Source: a bacterium
GTDB lineage: Bacteria; Patescibacteriota; Microgenomatia; JAUYPR01
NCBI GenBank assembly: GCA_030695785.1
Contig: JAUYPR010000047.1
Location: 1 to 14,184 of the forward strand
DNA: 14,184 nucleotides
Direction: 5' to 3'
Positions 14,137-14,184 of the stretch are shown piece after piece. The notes beneath the pieces are model-generated. The model was not told the DNA's origin. It searched no databases and saw only the letters and a list, made by a program, of their open reading frames with translations. Position 1 is the stretch's first letter, and every line of letters begins with the position of its first letter. Made by a program: the position numbers and the translations under genes.

Positions 14137-14184
14137 ATGACAATTGAAACACGGACTGGTCAACTTACTTCTGGAGTAGAATTT
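14137..14184 (+). CDS. Start of an unidentified rightward gene (3' partial)
   Basis: Sixteen codons from ATG to the window edge read MTIETRTGQLTSGVEF with no stop; the nearest upstream in-frame stop is at 14098. A TTG at 14113 in the same frame is an alternative start. The minus strand is closed by stops in all frames nearby, so a rightward gene is the better reading. No family can be named from 16 residues. Confidence 0.35.
   Translation, partial: MTIETRTGQLTSGVEF

Noticed and set aside
13091..14184. Pup or UBact tag gene next to the Dop-like enzyme
   Set aside because: No small frame ending in Gly-Gly-Gln/Glu was found on either strand in the spacer regions available.
1..14184. CRISPR array, insertion sequence or rRNA
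   Set aside because: No regularly spaced direct repeats, transposase motifs or rRNA signatures were seen.
1..14184. Recoding of TGA (code 25 of some CPR lineages)
   Set aside because: TGA serves as the stop at family-appropriate ends of rpsP, khpA and the pilO-like gene, and no conserved gene has internal TGA codons.

Overview
The window reads as a bacterial chromosome fragment of moderate GC, most likely from a Candidate Phyla Radiation (Patescibacteria) organism. The inference rests on several things: a PilM-PilN-PilO inner-membrane pilus platform with no PilP/PilQ secretin genes (monoderm style), a stripped-down rpsP-khpA-trmD operon without rimM, a TTCGACTTCGCTC-type palindromic repeat inside rpsP, and genes whose -10 boxes lie only 4-10 bases before the start codon. 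TGA ends several genes (khpA, rpsP, the pilO-like gene), so the code is standard (table 11). No taxon can be fixed from the window alone.

Left third (1-3485, + strand): two secreted-effector-like proteins. The first is cut by the window edge. It has an LGFP-type repeat, a linker, and a small C-terminal domain that looks like a BECR-fold RNase toxin; a candidate immunity gene follows immediately. After a hairpin and a clear TATAAT promoter comes a second protein with the same kind of repeat modules but a different C-terminus carrying a zinc-protease HEKTH motif. The pair looks like a polymorphic-toxin series that shares display modules and swaps warheads.

Middle (3521-10382, + strand): a secreted cysteine-rich protein of 1118 residues, a membrane protein O-mannosyltransferase (PMT/GT39 family), then pilM, pilN and a pilO-like gene, tightly packed or overlapping from the mannosyltransferase onward. 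The simplest reading is a type IV pilus or surface-appendage cluster in which the large protein is an adhesin or tip component and the PMT glycosylates exported proteins.

Right third (13999-10377, - strand): a Dop/PafA-family (Pup deamidase/ligase) enzyme with its own promoter, followed by rpsP, khpA and trmD, the last three chained by 4-base ATGA/GTGA overlaps. trmD and pilO converge and overlap by 6 bases. Upstream of dop lies an AT-rich histidine phosphatase gene broken by a one-base frameshift at a T6 tract. At the far right, a partial rightward gene begins behind a plausible promoter. No Pup or UBact gene, proteasome or Mpa/ARC ATPase is visible, so the Dop-like enzyme is an orphan within this window. 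It is the most interesting single gene here.
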